From the NCBI GenBank assembly GCA_045605365.1, contig JAZUPV010000060.1:1-8957 (forward strand): a stretch of 8,957 nt of DNA, written 5' to 3'. The DNA comes from CAKVLS01 sp045605365 (GTDB lineage: Bacteria > Bacillota > Clostridia > Christensenellales > UBA1242). The number at the start of each line of letters is the position of its first letter. The first letter of the stretch is position 1. Of the stretch, positions 6,031 to 8,957 are shown one piece after another. Under the pieces are notes generated by a model that made no database searches, was not told the DNA's origin, and was given only the letters and a program-made list of their open reading frames with translations. Both the position numbers and the translations under genes were made by a program.

Positions 6031-6650
6031 CTTTTTAAAACAAATATAAAAAATGGAGATGGTCTAAACCATTTTTTAGGCTTTAATAGTCTAGAAAAAG
6101 GCTTTTCATCGCTAAAGTTCATACTCTCAACCAAAACACCATTTGACTGATCAATAAGACCAAGCCAGTGTTTTTTGTTTAAAAATCTTTCGTTACCAAA
6201 AGACGCTTCTTCTGGTTCATAATAGCAGCTAGGTATACCAAAAATCATATACTTGCTAACTCTAAGTTGTTCGTTGATTATCTTTATAATATCAGCATCT
6301 TCAAAATGTTCTAAAACACCGTTGCTAAAAGACACTTCAAAAGTATCATTGTCAAATTTTAAATCTAATATAGTGCCTTGGGTTATTTTGTTTTTGCCAC
6401 CAAAAAATTCTTTTGAAGCATATTTGGCAAGTTTAACCATTTCTTTGTCAAGTTCAACAGCAGAAGTATCATTTGTTTGAGCTAAATATGAAGAAACTAT
6501 ACCTGTACCACAACCAGCCTCTAATATTTTACCGTCTTTGGCATATTTTTTAATCAAATTAATAAACTTGGTTTTTGCTTTTATTTTATTGTTTACATAG
6601 TCTTGACCATTGTTTTTTAACTTGTCCGCATATAGTTCATACCACTGCAT
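6024..6650 (-). CDS. Class I SAM-dependent methyltransferase
   Basis: Predicted cytosolic methyltransferase using S-adenosylmethionine. The 208-residue protein shows the Rossmann-type motif I ILEAGCGTG (42-50), an acidic D68 at the end of the second strand for ribose binding, D96 in motif III, and FSNGVLEHF (108-116) as motif IV/post-I, the pattern of the UbiE/Methyltransf_11 group. The C-terminus is very basic (KPKKW, VLKRK). The start is supported by GAGGAG at 6659-6664 with 8-nt spacing. It is the last gene of the minus-strand operon, 52 nt after the CYTH gene, and its stop codon is embedded in the terminator. The acceptor (small molecule, lipid or protein) cannot be told from the sequence. 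The family is sure, the role is not. Confidence 0.85.
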   Translation of the reverse strand: MQWYELYADKLKNNGQDYVNNKIKAKTKFINLIKKYAKDGKILEAGCGTGIVSSYLAQTNDTSAVELDKEMVKLAKYASKEFFGGKNKITQGTILDLKFDNDTFEVSFSNGVLEHFEDADIIKIINEQLRVSKYMIFGIPSCYYEPEEASFGNERFLNKKHWLGLIDQSNGVLVESMNFSDEKPFSRLLKPKKWFRPSPFFIFVLKRK

Positions 6651-6702
6651 ATATATTACTCCTCGGCTTAAAAATAGTGTTTTTTATATCTAAAAACTGG
6701 TT

Positions 6703-7254
6703 TTAATTTGTTTTTCTATCTTCTTCTAGTTTCAAAATAGGCATATTAGAAATATCAATGCCATACTTGTTATAAATACTCATAACGTCTAGAGTTGTTG
6801 ATTGATTATAATCTAAACCTAGCTTTATGCAAACATCTTTGATAGATTGTTCGCTGTTTGCTTCTAGCTCTAAGTATACAGGAAGATATGGCCAATAGTC
6901 AATATCAATTTCTACCCCGTCTAAAATATATTGTACACGACGATTTTCTTGGACACTACGAGCTTTATAACCTAAACGCTGCAATATCTCATCTGTTGTA
7001 TCAAAATTAGAAACTTCGATTTCACACTCACCTGTACCGTCTACAGCTGTAGAGTTTATCTCTTTGATTGTTAGGGTTGTTTTTGTACCATTAGTGCGTA
7101 GACGTATCCAGCTATTTTTTTTAACTGGTTTAAAGTCATAGCAGTTACGTAGTTGCAACCAATCCCCCATAAATTTAGCATCTAAACTTTTTAGTTTAGC
7201 GATTATCTCATGTGGGTTTATTTCTAAAAATCTAACTTCTATTTCTTTATCCAT
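6703..7254 (-). CDS. CYTH domain protein (CyaB-like class IV adenylate cyclase/triphosphatase family)
   Basis: CYTH proteins bind triphosphate groups in a beta-barrel tunnel and act as adenylate cyclases (CyaB), thiamine triphosphatases or inorganic triphosphatases. The 183-residue product spans the whole family length. The signature E4-x-E6-x-R8 (usually ExExK) starts the protein; then come WIRLR (49-53), TIKE (62-65), E76/E78/E80 on one strand, R105-R106, EIDID (115-119) and YLELEA (127-132). These alternating charged residues line the tunnel in known members. The start is set at the ATG 7252-7254 because AGGA at 7262-7265 is 7 nt away, whereas the ATG at 7258-7260 would be only 1 nt from it. 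It follows the MazG-like gene by 9 nt, so the two are translated from the same message. Which triphosphate it uses is unknown; cAMP synthesis should not be assumed. Confidence 0.85.
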   Translation of the reverse strand: MDKEIEVRFLEINPHEIIAKLKSLDAKFMGDWLQLRNCYDFKPVKKNSWIRLRTNGTKTTLTIKEINSTAVDGTGECEIEVSNFDTTDEILQRLGYKARSVQENRRVQYILDGVEIDIDYWPYLPVYLELEANSEQSIKDVCIKLGLDYNQSTTLDVMSIYNKYGIDISNMPILKLEEDRKTN

Positions 7255-7261
7255 AATCATA

Positions 7262-7265
7262 TCCT
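7262..7265 (-). promoter_or_regulatory. Shine-Dalgarno deciding the CYTH start
   Basis: AGGA overlaps the upstream TAG stop and is 7 nt from the ATG at 7252-7254. The earlier ATG at 7258-7260 is too close to be used with it. Confidence 0.65.
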
Positions 7266-7575
7266 AGTCTTCAGTGCTTTCTAAAAAAATCCTATTATCA
7301 AAAGCACCCCTTTTGTCTACTTTTGATTGACGTAATTTATCAAAAGATGCATAATCACACCCTTTAGCTTTTAGTATAGCTCTTAATACTTCTTCTATAT
7401 CAGCAAGTTCTTCTACTTCGCCAGATTCTAAATATTCGTCAAGTTCTTCTTTAAGTTTGATATTTAATTGTTCTAAATATTCTTTATTGTCTAAAACTCG
7501 CGTTTTGCAGCTTTGTCCATTAGATTGAATAATTTGAGGTATTTTATCTCTAACTAATTTATTATATATTTTCAT
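7264..7575 (-). CDS. MazG-superfamily NTP pyrophosphohydrolase-like protein (COG4997 type)
   Basis: Small all-helical pyrophosphatase-like protein, probably removing pyrophosphate from a nucleoside triphosphate (house-cleaning) or a phosphoribosyl-ATP-like compound. The 103 residues begin MKIYNKLVRDKIP, the hallmark opening of the COG4997 group. They carry the metal-binding helix pair E43-E44-x2-E47 and E56-x2-D59 (ExxE...ExxD) and end with a KRGAF...RIFL block, also typical. A start at 7575 is chosen because AGGTG at 7582-7586 lies 6 nt upstream; the in-frame GTG at 7584 is part of that ribosome site. It sits 13 nt after the second rhomboid gene and 9 nt before the CYTH gene. Members of this family are often called phosphoribosyl-ATP pyrophosphohydrolase by homology, but no histidine-biosynthesis genes are present here, so that role is unlikely. 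Confidence 0.85.
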   Translation of the reverse strand: MKIYNKLVRDKIPQIIQSNGQSCKTRVLDNKEYLEQLNIKLKEELDEYLESGEVEELADIEEVLRAILKAKGCDYASFDKLRQSKVDKRGAFDNRIFLESTED

Positions 7576-7581
7576 TGTTAA

Positions 7582-7586
7582 CACCT
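7582..7586 (-). promoter_or_regulatory. Shine-Dalgarno deciding the MazG-like start
   Basis: AGGTG on the minus strand, 6 nt before the ATG at 7573-7575. It overlaps the GTG at 7582-7584 and so excludes that codon as the start. Confidence 0.65.
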
Positions 7587-7588
7587 AA

Positions 7589-8443
7589 TTATAATTTTGG
7601 TTTATTAGAAATGTCTGTCGCATCCTTATTTTGCAAAATACTATCTTGACTATTTACATTTGCCACATTTTGACTATTTGCCAATTTATTGTCAATTTGA
7701 GAAGATTGATTTGCGTTATTAAAATAGGATTTACTAACATCTGTAGCAAAAGTATTTTCCTTATTCATACTATTTTGTTGTAATTCTTTAATAGTTCTAT
7801 TTCTTACATACACATCAGTAAACTGCAAACATAATGAAAAAATAATACCTATAATAAAACCAGCCAAATGTCCCCTATGATAAATTAAATTAATAGGATA
7901 ACCAACTACTGGAAAGCTTTTAGTATCATCCCAACCAGTACTTATGTATATATAAATAAAAATTAAACTTCCTAAAATTATATTAAACTTATTTCTTTTA
8001 TGTTTTTGAAAAGAAAATATATAATCAATAATTACAAAAGCATATAAAGCATATAAAACACACGAAAACCCATGACTAGTAACATATAATCTATTTCCAC
8101 CTGCCGTCCAATTAGCCATTGGGGTCAAAACTAAAATAAGTAACAACATATTGATTGATCCTATTTTTCTTTCTATATAAAACCCACAAACAAACACTCC
8201 TAACATATTCCATAACACGTGAGGCCAGTCAGAATGAGAATATGCATTCATAAACAATCTTATTAAGTTTGCGCAATTAAAAGCTTTTGTACCATCTTGC
8301 GACATTTTAAAAACTTTTTCCCAGTCATTACCTAAAAAATAAAATATTAAAATATTAACGACAATAACTATTATTGTTCCGGCAAAAAAATAGTTACGAT
8401 TATACCATGTTAATTTTTTGTTTTTATCATCGATTACTTTCAT
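7589..8443 (-). CDS. Rhomboid-type intramembrane serine protease, second tandem copy
   Basis: Predicted six-helix membrane protease that would cleave transmembrane substrates inside the bilayer. In 284 residues, hydrophobic segments lie at about 19-37, 76-90, 97-117, 124-143, 153-169 and 188-210. Family landmarks are H70, H75-x3-N79 (oxyanion-side motif), YIERKIG (89-95), the nucleophile S127 in GFSC (125-128; most rhomboids have GxSG) and the catalytic-base candidate H192 in GHLAGF (191-196). After residue 218 comes a roughly 65-residue soluble tail rich in N, Q, S and K with no fold I recognise. AAGGAAG at 8450-8456 precedes the ATG. The start lies inside the end of the first copy (17-nt overlap), so the two are coupled. 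Sampled base composition (about 22% GC over 240 bases) is far lower than that of copy one. Active protease likely but not certain, given the GxSC variant. Confidence 0.82.
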   Translation of the reverse strand: MKVIDDKNKKLTWYNRNYFFAGTIIVIVVNILIFYFLGNDWEKVFKMSQDGTKAFNCANLIRLFMNAYSHSDWPHVLWNMLGVFVCGFYIERKIGSINMLLLILVLTPMANWTAGGNRLYVTSHGFSCVLYALYAFVIIDYIFSFQKHKRNKFNIILGSLIFIYIYISTGWDDTKSFPVVGYPINLIYHRGHLAGFIIGIIFSLCLQFTDVYVRNRTIKELQQNSMNKENTFATDVSKSYFNNANQSSQIDNKLANSQNVANVNSQDSILQNKDATDISNKPKL

Positions 8444-8957
8444 TTGTGTCTTCCTTTAACTCGCTTAGAGTTCTTTTTCTTACAAACAAATCTGTTAGCT
8501 GTAATGTTAAAGAAAATACTAATCCCGCCACAAAGCCTGTATAATGTCCTAGATTGTTAACAAGCTTGCCTGGATATATTCTTGGAAAGTCTCCCCAGAA
8601 GAAAGACACTACAACAATGCCTAATACCACTGCACCAAAAATTGTGTTAAACAGATTTCGTTTGTTCTTTTGAAATGAAAAACAGTAATCAACTATTACA
8701 TAAGCGTCAAAGCCATAACATATACAAGAGTGACCTACCCAGTTTACGCCCATACGCCCTGCACCTACTATCCAAGAAGTAAACAGTGCCATAACCAACT
8801 CTAATAGCAAAAAGCCAAATGTGCCGGTTTTACGCTCTATATATAGCCCCAAAACCAACATTATAACCATATTCCATATAACGTGCGACCAGTCTAAATG
8901 GGCAAACGAATTCATAAATTGCCTAATAACATTGTCAAAAAATAACAATCTATCCCA
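8427..8957 (-). CDS. Rhomboid-type intramembrane serine protease, first tandem copy (partial, 5' end outside window)
   Basis: The frame is open to the right edge of the window, so the N-terminus and first membrane helix (about 40 residues by comparison with the second copy) are missing. A TTG at 8946-8948 is not a credible start: the codons before it encode W-D-R, which aligns with W-E-K of the second copy. The visible 176 residues show FAH (18-20), H25-x3-N29, YIERKTG (39-45), nucleophile S77 in GHSC (75-78) and base candidate H138 in GHYTGF (137-142), with five hydrophobic segments. Identity to the neighbour is highest in VIxDYxFSFQK and at the end (FSLxLQxTD, then VRxRT). It lacks the N/Q-rich tail. 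Its 3' end overlaps the second copy by 17 nt. Sampled GC is about 40%, close to or above the window average. It is the first visible gene of the operon; the promoter lies outside. Confidence 0.82.
   Translation of the reverse strand, partial: WDRLLFFDNVIRQFMNSFAHLDWSHVIWNMVIMLVLGLYIERKTGTFGFLLLELVMALFTSWIVGAGRMGVNWVGHSCICYGFDAYVIVDYCFSFQKNKRNLFNTIFGAVVLGIVVVSFFWGDFPRIYPGKLVNNLGHYTGFVAGLVFSLTLQLTDLFVRKRTLSELKEDTNESNR

Noticed and set aside
7264..7575. hisE-type phosphoribosyl-ATP pyrophosphatase of histidine biosynthesis
   Set aside because: The opening MKIYNKLVRDKIP and end block place it in COG4997, and no his genes are nearby.
6024..8957. Phage-defence island (rhomboid, MazG-like, CYTH, methyltransferase)
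   Set aside because: No nuclease, toxin, reverse transcriptase, sensor or effector domain is visible. The enzymes present are ordinary metabolic families, so calling it a defence system would be unsupported.

Overview
The window is AT-rich (about one third G+C by eye). It is a compact bacterial segment with short gaps, overlapping stop/start codons, textbook TTGACA/TATAAT promoters and intrinsic terminators. This, together with a four-cysteine zinc-type ribosomal protein L28, suggests a low-GC Bacillota, probably a Clostridia-like and possibly uncultured gut lineage. TGA acts as a stop (for example at 2166-2168 and 8427-8429), so the standard code applies. I cannot assign a genus. I see no rRNA, tRNA, CRISPR array, insertion sequence or phage gene.

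Layout, left to right. (1) 1-400: rpmB (L28) on the minus strand, monocistronic, with its own consensus promoter and a strong hairpin terminator. (2) 401-4493: a tightly packed minus-strand operon, read from right to left as radical SAM/SPASM enzyme, radical SAM enzyme with a degenerate B12-binding-like N-terminal domain, small deoxynucleoside-kinase-like P-loop protein, and membrane-anchored family 2 glycosyltransferase. (3) 4500-5401: a divergent region with a perfect sigma-A promoter on the plus strand drives the only plus-strand gene, a thymidylate-kinase-like P-loop kinase, which ends in a 34-nt perfectly palindromic bidirectional terminator. (4) 5412-5930: a Nudix hydrolase on the minus strand. 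(5) 6003-8957: a second minus-strand operon, read from right to left as two tandem rhomboid-type membrane serine proteases (the first cut by the window edge), a MazG-type pyrophosphohydrolase of the COG4997 type, a CYTH triphosphate-binding enzyme and a class I SAM methyltransferase. It closes at a terminator that overlaps the methyltransferase stop codon.

How the genes may work together. The 401-4493 operon looks like a dedicated pathway. Two radical SAM enzymes, a kinase and a membrane glycosyltransferase with almost no spacing between them suggest synthesis or decoration of an uncharacterised small molecule or surface glycan, but no substrate or precursor peptide is visible. The right half gathers small nucleotide and phosphate enzymes (NTP pyrophosphatase, CYTH, Nudix) and may be an accessory housekeeping cassette. 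The pairing with rhomboid proteases is unexplained.

The most interesting points are the radical SAM/kinase/glycosyltransferase operon and the tandem rhomboids. The two rhomboids share a GxSC active-site variant and a family fold but differ sharply in base composition. Four gene starts were moved to internal ATG codons because the Shine-Dalgarno sequences require it (4612, 5930, 7254, 7575).
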